64,000 nt of DNA from Liolophura sinensis (GCF_032854445.1 NC_088306.1:20367764-20431763), one strand, 5' to 3'; positions 34,205-45,829 are shown, counted from the first letter of the stretch. Notes: generated from the sequence alone by a model not told the origin. Numbers and translations are program-made.

Positions 34205-34700
34205 GTAAGCCGTGTGCGACTTTAGCGAGGTGACCAAGTAAACCTATAGCTACAGGAAGGGTAAAATATCATTAGCATGAAATACTGTGTGTGCTGTATT
34301 AAATCCCCGGGTGACGATTAAACACGTGTTTGTGTTGAACAGCATATTGTTGTTGCCCAGTCAAGTGAGAAGCTTGCCTGTCAGCCACATTGGTTACAGC
34401 CAGGTATGAATGCATTGTATTGTTTGAAAGCAAGAGATGCCTCCAGTTGTTCTTAGCTCTTTTCTATCTTTTATTCATGCTGTAACTTAAATGCTTCATG
34501 TAAATTGCCGAAAATTTTCATTATGACTAAGTTACTCATTATTTTCTAATTCCATGAGTTTTTTCACTTGTTTTTTTACGTGTGCTTGGAAGTTAGGATG
34601 ATATATAACTAAGAATACTACTTATACCAAAGGCAATATTTTATGACACATATCCAATCAGATTACAATGGAACAATTATTTGTTTGCTTTTGTCTTTAG
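34205..34700 (+). other. Intron (496 bp)
   Basis: GT-AG, phase 1. At 34550-34655 there is a weak match to dispersed repeat B ('ttggaagttaggatgatat'). Nothing else seen. Confidence 0.85.
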
Positions 34701-34830
34701 TCCAAGCAGACCCCATTCATCATGAACACCCTGTCCCTAAGGTTGCCCTGACGACTTCCAGCACATATCAAGCCCCTCCCACTCCACCGAAGCAGCACAT
34801 TGACATGGTGGACACAGCGGAACCTTCCAG
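34701..34830 (+). CDS. dlg1: DLG exon, PDZ2-PDZ3 linker
   Basis: Encodes VQADPIHHEHPVPKVALTTS, STYQAPPTPPKQHIDMVDTA and EPS (residues 227-269), ending AG that pairs with G of the next exon to give Arg before EPRKVVL. The linker has low complexity typical of disordered regions; YQAPPTPPKQ contains a PxxPxK motif that could bind an SH3 domain (inference). 130 bases, phase 1 in, phase 2 out. Acceptor 'gcttttgtctttag', donor 'gtatgt'. Confidence 0.9.
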
Positions 34831-35092
34831 GTATGTCTAATAAGTTACTATAAATTTATGGAATTTTCCATCAACTAATGAGTTGTCCTGGCCAGGGGAT
34901 CACATAGCGATCTTAGTCAAACCTTCAGTCATTAAATTTGGTATGTTCCTTTCTGTTTTAGCTGAAAAACACTTACCCAGAATTTTGACATTTTCAAGCA
35001 ACATTTTAACCTTGTAATATAAGAAACAAGAATTTTGAAGTGATTAGAAAATCTTGACTTAAGTCTAAGATCGCTTCGTAATCCTGATGCCT

Positions 35093-35301
35093 GGGCCCTC
35101 TTGCACGAAGGGATATAACCATAGTAACACATGTAGCCATGGTGACATATGTTGCCATGGTAATTACAGTCGGCTTAGCCAAAAATCAATTTAAAAAAAA
35201 AAAGGCAAACCGTTGTACAAAAAAGTTGGTAAAAAATCACATGGAGCTGTGTGTGATTTACACGTGGTTTTTTTCGCCAACTTTGTGCAGCAGGGTGATG
35301 A
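35093..35301. mobile_element. Possible MITE
   Basis: The left end 'gggccctcttgcacgaaggg' and the reverse complement of the right end 'caccctgctgcacaaagttg' are imperfect inverted repeats about 200 bases apart. Non-coding interior. Confidence 0.4.
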
Positions 35302-35992
35302 GTTTGTGAAAAATTCTGTGAAGTAAAGGTGAGTGAACAGCATGCAGTGTGTCAACAGGTAGAGTAATTGAAATTGTCAGTTGAAAACCCATATATTTGT
35401 ATGTCCTATTGACCATATTTTCACAAATACTGTGAAGGCTACATTATACGCAAGTTACCTAATGTGGAGGCCACCACGATTTGGCTGAAGTATTGGTGAC
35501 GTGGCGTTAAGCCATAATCATTCATTTATTGCAGTATAAAGGTCGCAAGTCAACGTCCATTTCGGCTGTCTTTAACATTTGGGTTAATAAGGAAACGAAT
35601 TGAACTCATCACTGATTATGGTGAACTTATCCGACTGTTGGATTGAGCCACCCATTGGAGATACGTGTATATCTCCATGGTTGGCTCAGGGAGAATTAAT
35701 ATCAAAGTAAACACCCATAAAATCTGTATTAAACGATGAAATGGCATCAGGCAAAATTTCTGGGCTGCTTACCCCTTGTTTTTTTTACAAGTTTCTGCAT
35801 AAGGAATTGTTTTTTTTTTTAGAAATTTGGTTCCTCTCGCTAAAATAGGAAATGATAAAGTATGAGTGAAAACGTTTGATAAAGAATTGCAGTTAAATGT
35901 TTCGCTTTTTCTTCAGGATTGATTGATTATGTTTTTACGCTGTAGTACAATACTTCAGTCCATATCATTGGAACTTTTATCTGGGAATATTG

Positions 35993-36141
35993 TTTTTTTG
36001 ATTGGTGTTTTACGCCTTTCTCAAGAATATTTCACTTATACAACGGTGGCCAGCATTATGGTGTGAAGAAACATAGGCATAGCCCAAGGGAAACCGACAA
36101 CCATCCTCAGGCGGCTTACAAACCTATCCACGTACAGTCGT
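35993..36141 (-). mobile_element. SINE in reverse orientation
   Basis: 'gattggtgttttacgcc' followed by 'aatatttcacttatac' and 'ggtggccagcattatgg' is the reverse complement of the SINE 3' half. It is the only minus-strand copy of this family I recognised. Confidence 0.85.
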
Positions 36142-37054
36142 ATCTAGGAATTGCACAGGCTTAAGAATGTGTGAAGAATGGCAACAAATGTGAAGAATGG
36201 CAGCTTTGTTGTATTTGAGAAATGGAATGAAAAGTTGATATCGTTAAATAATCACCACTTCATGAGTCTGTCTTGCTTTGGAAAGTATTTCTTTTCAGAT
36301 TGCTTCTCAACTTTTCTTGTTCATAATTCAGTGGATCATTTGTCTGCCTGGATTGTTTTGCGGATGTATTTCGTGTCAATAGTTTATTTTGCATTTAAAT
36401 TTATATTTATTTGAATATAAACTAGCGCTTGTCTCCACCATGCAATACATGCATTCCCAATCGTTTTCGGACCTGTTTTGCGAAACAAGATTAAACAAAT
36501 CTTTCATGTATATGTGGAAAGCTGCTGGTTTTATTTGTGGTCTGAGCAATGGTTATCTCCCTTTGTCTGCTTCTTCTGTTTAGCCTCAGAAGGTGTTGTC
36601 ACCATGGTAGTGTGAGTCATATGTGGGGATGACAAGTCACCCTAAAGGGCCACATTCAATTAGGTTCGCAAAATTACCACGCTGCTCTTGCCTTCTCAAT
36701 GAAATTTAAAACTAATATCACATAAAATGAGATTTTCTGTTACAATGAGGAAACAGTAGAGTTCAGTGTTGCAATTGAAGCTTCTGGAAATTTCTCTGCC
36801 ATATTGTTTTTTTGGGGTTTTTTTCCATTACGAACATTGATTGGGTGATGGAAAGTCTCCGTGGAATTCCATGATGAGGTCTGATGATTGTAGTTTGTCA
36901 GTTTTTGCATTTAAGCCAAACAGAAAGTTTTGGTGTCATTTTAGGTTGGTGAAAATCCAAATTTGAAAACTGGTGTATTACCCTATTTATGCACCTGATA
37001 TGTTCATATTTAAGAGGCAAGTAAAGGGTTAAAATATTCTGGTTTTGAATTGTC

Positions 37055-37395
37055 GTCATATGACTGAAACATATGTTAAGTACGACGTTGGGGCCTCCGT
37101 GGCTCAGTCGGTTAAAACGCTAGCGCAGCGTAATGACCCAGGAGTCTCTCACCAATGCGGTCGCTGTGAGTTCAAGTCCAGCTCATGCTGGCTTCCTCTC
37201 CGGCCGTACGTGAGAAGGTCTGTCAGCAACCTGCGGATGGTCGTGGGTTTCCTCTGGGCTCTGCCCGGTTTCCACCCACCATAATGCTGGCCGCTGTCGT
37301 ATAAGTGAAATATTCTTGAGTACGGGGTAAAACACCAATCAAAAAAAAAAAAAAAAAAAAAAGTACGACGTTAAACCCCAAGCACTCACTCAGTC
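37055..37395 (+). repeat. CACTC-tail repeat, split by a SINE
   Basis: 'gtcatatgactgaaacatat' leads to 'aagtacgacgtt' (37078-37089), and the match resumes at 37361 with 'aagtacgacgttaaacccca' and 'agcactcactcag'. The same repeat is uninterrupted at 45735-45805. Confidence 0.8.
37090..37360 (+). mobile_element. Full-length tRNA-derived SINE, best copy
   Basis: Head 'ggggcctccgtggctcagtc' with A box 'tggctcagtcgg', box B 'gtgagttcaagtcc', core 'cagcaacctgcggatggt', 'ataatgctggccgctgtc', 'gggtaaaacaccaatc' and a poly-A tail of about 22. A 12-base target-site duplication 'aagtacgacgtt' flanks it (37078-37089, 37361-37372). It resembles the MetaSINE-type elements reported from lophotrochozoans; that name is from memory. 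Confidence 0.93.
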
Positions 37396-37494
37396 TGGTT
37401 TTGAATTTTCCAGAAGGGTATCAAGCAGGATGTTTTACCCATTTGATTTTGCAACAAAGTAAGAGTAGAACATACTGTTCAGGACCAATTTGCA

Positions 37495-37665
37495 GTACTA
37501 TATTTCTTCAAGCTTTTCGCATGTTTTCAAGGTGTTTATTCAAGGATTCTGAAGGCATTATACAGTGCAGATTGAAAAAATTACACTTTTTGTGAAGCCC
37601 TGAAATTGGCCTACCCAACCAATGTAGTTTTGTCTCCAAAATCAACTTAAAAATGTGCAAAAGGG
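37495..37665 (+). repeat. Dispersed repeat family C, copy 3
   Basis: 'tttcttcaagcttttcgcat', 'caaggtgtttattcaagga', 'tttttgtgaagccctgaaat', 'aatgtagttttgtctccaaa' and 'aaatgtgcaaa' match 10530-10760 in order. Confidence 0.75.
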
Positions 37666-38371
37666 TATGCAATATGTGTTCCAAATTTGAGATGCATCAA
37701 AGTAATCATAAAATATACTGCTTTAGAACAGATATGGCAGGTGTGATTGGCTCCCCATTTGAGTTTCATAACGGTAATAGTAAACATAATTGTAGTGCAT
37801 TGTTTGCAACCAGCCTGTAATGGGCAAGATGGGGCTGTGCAGTGTGGGTTTTGCAGCAGTGTAACAATCAAATGCAATGCCTGGGACGACTGTAGTTTAT
37901 GAAAGGAAGGATTAGGTCCCCTATGTTTTTTTTTTTTCTTTTTGTTAGAGATTTAAACAAAGTCTTGTTTGGGACCAGTTTAAACATTACTGTTATCAAT
38001 TTTATTTTCATGCAAAAGGATGCCACACTGCTGGTGCACAGATTGACATACTGAAGAAATATTCATTCAATTAAGCATGACTGTCACTGAAATGTCTGCA
38101 TCAATTATTACCAAGTTGCCAATTACTTGCCTGTTATGTAAATTGTAAAAAGCAATGGCAAATATGCAAACTTGATTAACTCCTGATAAAGTGATAGAGG
38201 CAAAGAAACACTTTACCGGGTTTGATTAAATACGCTTAGTATATGGCATTAAGCAACAAACAAACACAGTGTGTATAATTCTAAGCTTGCATTTTTCTTC
38301 TTTCCTACTTTGTTTTTGCAAATGTAAGAAGGGAGAGCCGGTTGTGGTCGAATAATTATGGGATATTCATG

Positions 38372-38548
38372 TCACCAATACAGTTGCTGTGAGTACAAGC
38401 CTAGCTCATTCTGACTCTCTCTCTGATCGTATGTAGGAAGGTCTTCCAGCAACCTGCAGTTGTTCGTGGGTTTCCTCTGGGCTGCCGCTGTCGTATGTGC
38501 GAAATATTTTTGAGTTTGGCATAAGACTCCAATCAAATAAATAAATGG
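38372..38548 (+). mobile_element. Diverged SINE
   Basis: 'accaatacagttgctgtgag' through 'cagcaacctgcagttgttcg' to 'ggcataagactccaatc' plus a TAAA tail, with an internal deletion after 'gggctg'. Confidence 0.8.
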
Positions 38549-38616
38549 ATTTACCTATTAAGTAATTGGTCAGATGAGAAGATGCATGGATCCCCGGGGA
38601 AGAGGGAATGTGTGAA

Positions 38617-38690
38617 TAAACACCTCCCCCTCACCACCCCCCACCCCCACCCCACCACCCAAAAACAAAAAACCCACCCACCCAGGCCAA
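38617..38690 (-). other. C-rich tract, potential G-quadruplex on minus strand
   Basis: At least eight runs of three or more C, separated by short A-containing spacers, lie within about 70 bases. The complementary strand has the G-run pattern of quadruplex-forming DNA or RNA; transcription of the gene would place the C-rich form in the pre-mRNA. Confidence 0.6.
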
Positions 38691-40081
38691 GGCACACACC
38701 TGTTTAATGCTGCCTAGTTAAAGCCCCTGTCTCAAGGGAGTTGCTTATAGTGCAGTTACAAAGATTGGTGGTGAGGAATAATGAATAATGTCTATGTAAA
38801 CACTGGATCCAGGTGTTTCCCTTATAAAAGTCCAGTCCCCAAGAGAAAGCCACAAAGTTGATTGTGCAGTGTGCTGAGGTATTTACTCATGCCTTTCTCC
38901 AAGTTGGTCTTATGTATGTTTTTGTACGGTTATTACAGGGAGAGGGTTTTATTATGTTTTAGGGTAACTCAGGCACTCGGTATTCGGAGTAATTTCCTAT
39001 AGCCTTCCCCAAGAGTGTTGAACGCTGTCTGGCTTCTTCTGGTCCACTTTCCCTGCCACGAGGCACACTCCAATAGAAGTGGGATTGATTATTGGCCTAA
39101 CACAGTCACGTCTTTCAGTCATCTGGTCTCGAACTTTATTAGGGCTGTTTTAAAGCTGCATGTCTCGGCACGGTCGCAAAATGAATGTGGAAAATTTCTG
39201 TCCATTTGGTGTGAAGAATTACTCTGGATGAAAAAAAATAGGAAGAAAGAAATCTCTGGAGACATTTTAATATTTTGTCAATTGAACATGTGGACCGAGA
39301 TAAAACTGCCGTGGTTTCGTGGTTTTTGTAACAAGGCTTAGGATGTTGCTATTGCTTAGTATTCAGGAAAATTTGGGACAGATGTAGAAAGTGTTTTCAG
39401 TATTGGGCCAGTTCAAAATTGCTCCATTTTTTCACAAACAGCCATTGCTGTGTTTCATGTATGCTCGACACTTGATGACATCAGAGCTGTCATTGTCTAA
39501 TTAAGATCAGGGATAAATACTTGCCAAAGTGATTAGGTAAACAATGTCAATTAGTAACTGCCAGCCAACCAGAAACTAGCGATATTATACAATGGAAAAA
39601 GCAAATAATTTGCTTTGCACTGTTGTGGGTTTTTTTTGTTTTAATTTTTTTTCCACTTTAATCAAGGAAGGTTGAGATAAAATAAAAGCTTCAGCAACTT
39701 TTTGTCCTGTGAAATTTTCTTTTCTTGCTTAAATATATGTACAATTTTTTAGTGGAAGTTAAAAGCTTTTGTCGCTGATTACAATGTTTGTTCAGATTGA
39801 GTCCCTCTGGAGCCCCCAGCATGTATTTCTTGCTCTTATGAAAGTATTGATTTTAGCAAATTTGATAACTCCTGTAACAAACATTCATTTGTCAAGAAAC
39901 AAAAATATTTTTAGATCCAGTGGGTAGAATGTCACACACCATGCTGGTAGGAATTCCAATTTACATGTTACTGAGAAAAGTGTCAGGTTTTTCTGGTAGT
40001 TGACCACCCCCCCTCTTGCCCCCCACTGAGACTCTTTGACTCTTAAGACCATGTTGTCCATGGCATAAGGATTATAGTTTT

Positions 40082-41393
40082 ACAGGTAATGGTGTTTGTC
40101 AGTTTTCACCTGTGGAGATGAGCCGACCAGACAGCCCTAGGGGAGGTATTGCTGGCAGGGAAGCTTAGGAGGGGGTTGCTACCTGAAGTTATGCCCGCCA
40201 AAGTGCAGGTTAAAGAGTGTTACCTGGGCAGGTACAGGTGAGGTGTGCCCGGCAGACGGTGAGGGGATCTTTGACACACTTCTGAGCCCAAGCTGAGTGT
40301 TTGTGTTGCCGGAACCTGCTGTGTGCCCAGGCTATGTAGCCAGGCTTTATAACAAGCCAAGTCTACTCTCTAGTACACCCCCTCAGCCTGTACCTGTCTA
40401 CCTCCAGTCACAGACCGTGGCTACAAAAGGCTAAATAGAGGTTGTCTACTCAGCGATTAGGGACCCACTCAGTGGATTTATCCAGATATAAAAACACATA
40501 CCTGGCTGACTGGGAAGGATAATCCGGGCTGGAATGTTTGTATGAAATCAACGCATTGTCGGCCGTGACCCATATCTGATGGGTCAATGATACGGCGTGC
40601 ATTCACCGGCAATAGGGAACTCGCTCCGAGTTACTTGTCAGTTTCTACCTGAGTTTACTACTCCACTGTGTAAGGCAAATACTTGAGTCCACCGTTGACT
40701 GTTGTGCCTGTCCCAGCTAATTTGTCCTTCCATGGAATTTACCTGTGAGGGGATAATTGGAGCTTGATTACCTCGGACTATTTCACCTGTGTTTTAATGG
40801 CTCGTTTGGCATAGCTTTGACTTGTAATCTCACTAGCGGTTACTTCATTGCCCTTGTGCGCGTGTGTGACTTGGAACTGTTTTACCTGTATTTTATGCTG
40901 CCAAGGTAATTCATGGCCGTACCTGTGTACGTAATGTTCCCAGAGGTGTGATAATGTAGGTCAGTCGGACCAGGTCTCAGTCTAACACACTATAAAGCTC
41001 AGGAGTGCTTCTCAACAGCCTCTGGATCAATTGTTGATTGACCTGTCTTACCTGGCTCTACCTGTTACTATTGCCATTTTGACCAGGAATCTTACTAACC
41101 ACACCTTACCTGAGTGCAATGAAAGTCCTGAAATGTAGGTCATTTCTTCTAACAAAATCCAGACCTTCATTGTTATTGTTTCGTCTGCCTTCACACAAGT
41201 GGGAAAGTGTTTTATCCTATCAGTGAGAATAGAACATATACCTGTACAGGTGAAAATTGTCAGATTACTGGTTTACCTGAAACGAGAATCCTAGTATCTG
41301 ACCCAATGTGTGTCGTGATATAGAGAGTGCTTCCGTGTTGGTGTTCACCTGGAATAGCCCTTCTTACCTGAGCATCTAACGGCCATACCTGTG
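40082..41393. promoter_or_regulatory. Dense ACCTG/CAGGT cluster, candidate enhancer
   Basis: I count 26 ACCTG or CAGGT pentamers in about 1.3 kb, roughly 20 in the ACCTG orientation, in varied flanks (ttacctgag, cacctgtg, tacctggc). By base composition about two would be expected. ACCTG is the core bound by Snail/ZEB repressors and by E-proteins as CACCTG. The flanks are unique sequence, not an evident tandem repeat. Function is inference. Confidence 0.4.
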
Positions 41394-41697
41394 TGACATG
41401 CTGACAGGAATGGTCCAAGCTTTGCCTGAATGTGCGCTCAGTTTTTGGAGAGTGTATAATCAATCAGAATGAGGAGACAGGGATACAAGAAAGACCCCTA
41501 TTTTTATGATCGCCATTTTCATAGGTGAGAATTCCTTGTATATCTCAGTTGAAAGGTAAACTTTATGTAGTCAGTGTATCAGGAAGTGGGAAAGTTTTAG
41601 AGAGGGGGAGTTAGTTGTAATGTAAGACTTAACATAATACATGTGTAGTAAGTTTTATGTTTATTAATTCACATATTAAACAGGAAGTTCGAACTAC

Positions 41698-41952
41698 CCG
41701 TGTTCACCTTAAGTTTGATATGTATAGGTGTTAAAATTATGCGTTTGATACCAACACTTGAGCTTTTCTGATAGGAAATTAATCAAACTTAAAAAAAAAA
41801 ACTTCCCAGGCAGCTCTAGAAGGGTGATGAATCAATCAGATCAAAGCAAAATGTGTTGAAAAATGCTGAACTTTTAGGTGAAATACATGCACAGTATTTA
41901 GAAACGGTAAAATAAATTTATTAAATTTCACTTGGCACTTGTCCAATTTTCA
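41698..41952 (+). repeat. Dispersed repeat family E, copy 2
   Basis: Matches 20805-21075 in order: 'caacacttgagcttttctga', 'attaatcaaactt', 'gcaaaatgtgttgaaaaatg' and 'cttggcacttgtcc'. Confidence 0.7.
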
Positions 41953-41966
41953 GGTCTGAGATATGT

Positions 41967-42056
41967 TCATTGCTTATGCTTCATTTGTTCATTGCTTGTG
42001 CTACATTTGTTCATTGCTTGTGCTACATTTGTTCATTGCTTGTGCTACATTTGTTC
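41967..42056. repeat. 22-bp tandem repeat, four copies
   Basis: The unit 'ttgttcattgcttgtgctac' plus 'at' is repeated four times; the first copy has two changes. Confidence 0.95.
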
Positions 42057-43439
42057 ACATGTTTTACACCATGGATGTCATAGGTGTAATAGTTATGAAA
42101 TGGATCTGTAATATCAATATGAGTAATATTATTATCATTTGATCTGGACACTTTACCTGTTATAGTGTTAGTGGCACTGTAGGGTCCGATACAGTGAGAA
42201 CTTTTGAGTGTTTTATGAACGTGTTACTTTCATAATGACCATGACAGCCGGCAGTAAGGCTGCCAGGATAGTTTCAAGCATGTGACCCTGTGATGTGTGC
42301 GTGGTGGAACTGGGTCCTTATTAGCAGCGAGCGGATTTTTAATGTGGCGTAATCAGTCCTGGTCACTGGCTGTCTATCACTGGGTTTGTCCACAGCGGGA
42401 CCCTCCTAGTTGTCAGGTCAATCTGGTACCTTGATAGGTAGGATTAGGACCAAAGCTCTTTGGAATGGCATTCCATCCTGAATTTCATTATTATGCACAA
42501 GATTGAGAACTTGATGAGCCATTTGCATGGCACAGGCTTTTCCTCTCTTGTATTGACCCCTCACCAAAACTTGACAGCTGCCGCACTACCTGATACCCCT
42601 CCTTTTTGGAAGTCATGCCTTCCTACTGTGAGCCATTCCTTGCCAGATTGCTATAAGAACCAGCTGTTCCTATTCCTCTCTGTGGGAGGTGCCAGGTTGA
42701 TATGTTTTTGCATGGGGTACTCTGGAAACATCTGTGTCTACTGCTGGACAGATTGACTGCAAAAGGCAGACTAAGACTGCCAGTTGCTACATCAGCTTTA
42801 ATAGTTACATTCATTCACATTTGTGGAACTAAACCGTACAGGAACCATTGCCTAGTCTCTTTAAAAAAAAAAAGCATTTTTAAAAACTAAAATCTGGATT
42901 TAAGTGGTTTTATCAAACATTGCTGCCATACACAGTTTTGTCATCATTAACACACTTGCTTTTCATCTGCATAAATTGTTTGGAACATTGAGTTATAACA
43001 ACGGAGGGCAAGGGAATGCTATTTGGTATTCATGATGTAACGAGGCAAGGAATTTTGTTGATAACAAATTCCTGTTAAAAGTGCACTAAATTGATATCTA
43101 GAACAGAACAGCTACTAAGTATATATTAGCATTGGTGAGTACATATAAAAACAACAATATTATCATAATCAGTTTCATTTTCTGAAATATTTAGTTCAGT
43201 TAATGTTTTAGGGGGTTCAGTAAATTAAAGTCCTGTCATATTATGTGGATAATTTTCAGTATTGTATATACCTGCCCATCTCCAAATTTTCATATGCTGA
43301 CTTTTCAGAACGGTGGATGAAAAAAACTGAACACACTATCCAGGTTAACATATGGTAAATCAATTAACTTTAAGCCTTCTGTATTCTTCTCTTTCAAAAT
43401 AATTCATGGTTTTCGTTGGTAGGCGAAAATTGTGCCTTC

Positions 43440-43582
43440 ATGCTGGCTTAATCTCCAGCCATATGTAGGAAGGTCTGCCATCAACCTGCGGATGGTCTTG
43501 AGATGGTTATGGTGGCTCCCCCCACCCTAATGAAAATATTCTTGAGTACAGCAAAAAAAACCAATCAAATAAACAATAAGTA
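43440..43582 (+). mobile_element. Diverged SINE, 5'-truncated
   Basis: 'tgctggcttaatctccagc' and 'ggtctgccatcaacctgcgg' to 'ttcttgagtacagc' and 'ccaatcaaat', with internal rearrangement. Confidence 0.75.
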
Positions 43583-43714
43583 AAATTCTGCATGAATAGA
43601 CATGATATAACAAGTTAGTAAATCAGCCACCTGCCCTGTCACATTGGAGACTATCAGGTCTACACATAAACTGTAAAGGACATAAAGTGTCATCCATCAA
43701 TTAAGTTATTGGAT

Positions 43715-43860
43715 TTCCCTGATTCTGAGAGTTCTGTTGATCTTCGAAAGGTGTTTTGAGGTTTGGTTGAAAGGTAGGATAATATCTTACTGAGAAAATG
43801 TAAGTTTCAGCACCATAAGTAATGTTATACGTCATTTATTTGCGTATCAAAAAATAAATT
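43715..43860 (-). repeat. Dispersed repeat family B, copy 3
   Basis: 'gattctgagagttctgttga', 'tgaaaggtaggataatatc', 'gagaaaatgtaagtttcagc' and 'gtcatttatttgcgt' match 22735-22905 in the same orientation. Confidence 0.75.
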
Positions 43861-44309
43861 TTTGAGTCAAAACATGTATTTATATCCATCTTGAAAACAA
43901 AATGTATGTGCATATGTAACACATTGCAACAGCCTGAAAAACTGATGTTACTACACATGTATAAGGTTGACATTTATGTATAGCATAATCAATAAATATT
44001 TTCGGTTTGTTTTTGTGTGGTTTATGGATCAATTTTGCATTGTAAAAACCTCAACCTTTCCATACTTGGCTGCTCACATACGGTACCATTTCCCAGTCCA
44101 ACATTTCAGAATAATAAGACCTGCTGTCATGCATATCATAAGGCATGTGAACTCTAAATTTATAAACTGACCCCAGAGGTTTTTGTCAGAATTTAGGAAA
44201 TTGAATACCTTTTAACGTGGGATGGAAGTGTCAAAATGCTGTTAATTGAGGTGGGATGAATTGTGTAAGTCTTTATCATTGGTAACCTCATCTCCCAGTT
44301 TGTAGATTT

Positions 44310-44313
44310 GTAA

Positions 44314-44348
<35 letters not shown>
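44310..44348. repeat. (CTGT)n microsatellite
   Basis: About eight CTGT/TTGT units. Confidence 0.85.
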
Positions 44349-44556
44349 AGGCTGTCCAAGTGTCGGTGTGTCCATTTGTTCCTGTCAGTCTGTCCATTTG
44401 CTTTATCAGAAGTCCTGAGTTGTTTGTTTGTTCCATTTTACACAGTTTCAGATGATTATTCACAAGGAAGTTGAGGAGTAAATCTGCATAATACACATAA
44501 TTAACACCTATGCAATTTGTATAACTTTTAAGCAAGAACCATTTTATCACTTAGTT

Positions 44557-44690
44557 TGCCAGAAGGAATATGTTCAAAGAAATTTAGAGAGTTGACCTAA
44601 ACTTTTCAACCACCTCTGCAACCAATATTGTAAAACATTCTGAGAGTACTAATCACTGTAGAGAAATAATCTACACAGTTTTTGTGAAGC
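44557..44690 (+). repeat. Dispersed repeat family D, copy 2
   Basis: 'gtttgccagaaggaat', 'aaccaatattgtaaaacatt', 'ctgagagtact' and 'gtagagaaataat' match 8810-8970. It lies directly 5' of a SINE. Confidence 0.55.
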
Positions 44691-44697
44691 TTATAAG

Positions 44698-44872
44698 TAA
44701 TGACCCAGGAGCCCCTTACCAATGTGGCCGCTTTGAGTTCAAGTCCAGCTTATGCTGGCTGCCTCTCCAGCTATACGTGGAAAGGTCTATCATCTACCTG
44801 CAGACGTTCTTGGCTTTTCCCTTTGCTCTGCCTGGTTTCCTCCCACTATAATGCCGTTGTAAGTGAAATATG
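44698..44872 (+). mobile_element. Diverged SINE
   Basis: 'aatgacccaggagcccctta', 'gagttcaagtccagctta' and 'ctgcctggtttcctcccact' to 'aagtgaaatatggcgt'. The tail is lost. It is the last SINE copy I can find in the window. Confidence 0.8.
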
Positions 44873-45734
44873 GCGTGATTATTGAAATGAAGCATGTATT
44901 TTAAATCATCATGAAGCTACCAGGATATATACAGCTATGTTATCAAACTCATCGGAGCAGTGTGAACAGAATGTTCATCATCTTGGTAGCATTCATTTTG
45001 TTTAGCAGAGCGCAGAAAGAAAAGAAAGTCATGTGGAGTTAAAAAAAAAAAGAAAAAACAACACATGAATCGAAGACTGTTCTTCCTGGCTCCAGGCATA
45101 TTTGTAAATGTTTTAATTTTCTTTTCGGGAGGTGTTTTCTTGTGGCTCTACTTACACGTAGACAAGAAGGAAACCGCAAGATGGGCTTCTACATTATGGT
45201 GTGGCATACCAATAGTTTTATAAATATATATATATATATTTTTTTTTTTTTGGTATATGTGTTACAAAATTACTGATGTGTGGCTGACCTTCATAATAAC
45301 TCCTGTGTTCTTCCTATAGTGTGGCTTAAAAACTGTCAGTGTAGCATTAAATCTTAATCAGTCATTCATTATCTTGGCTGCTTTACATGTACAGTATATG
45401 TATTTTGGTGTTAGATTTTAAGAAGAGAATAAGATAAAAATGAAAACCATCAGATGTCATTACATTTACAAGTAGCTCTGACACTTCCACCTGCAGGTAC
45501 ATATATTGATGTGATCTGTGTGAATATCTACCCTTCATATACAGGTATTAGGTATTCATTTGTTTCCATTACGCACCTTTTTTGATTTAATACGTTCACA
45601 CAAGTGATAACAGAGAATGTCTCTTTCAGGGACACCTGTGATTTTCTTCTCCTATTCAGAGAAGAGTAATAAAGGTATTTTGTGTCGGAATGATATTTGG
45701 TGTTTATGTGTACAATGGTTTAAAGTGTGGTACT

Positions 45735-45805
45735 GCGTCGTCATATGACTGAAAAATTGTTGAGTACGATGTTAAACCCCAAGCACTCACTCACTCACTC
45801 ACTCA
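45735..45805 (+). repeat. CACTC-tail repeat, intact copy
   Basis: 'gtcgtcatatgactgaaaaa', 'ttgttgagtacgatgttaaa' and 'ccccaagcactcactcactc', ending in (CACT)n. The same sequence forms the target of the SINE at 37090. Confidence 0.8.
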
Positions 45806-45829
45806 GTAATATCTTTAACCAATGGTGTT

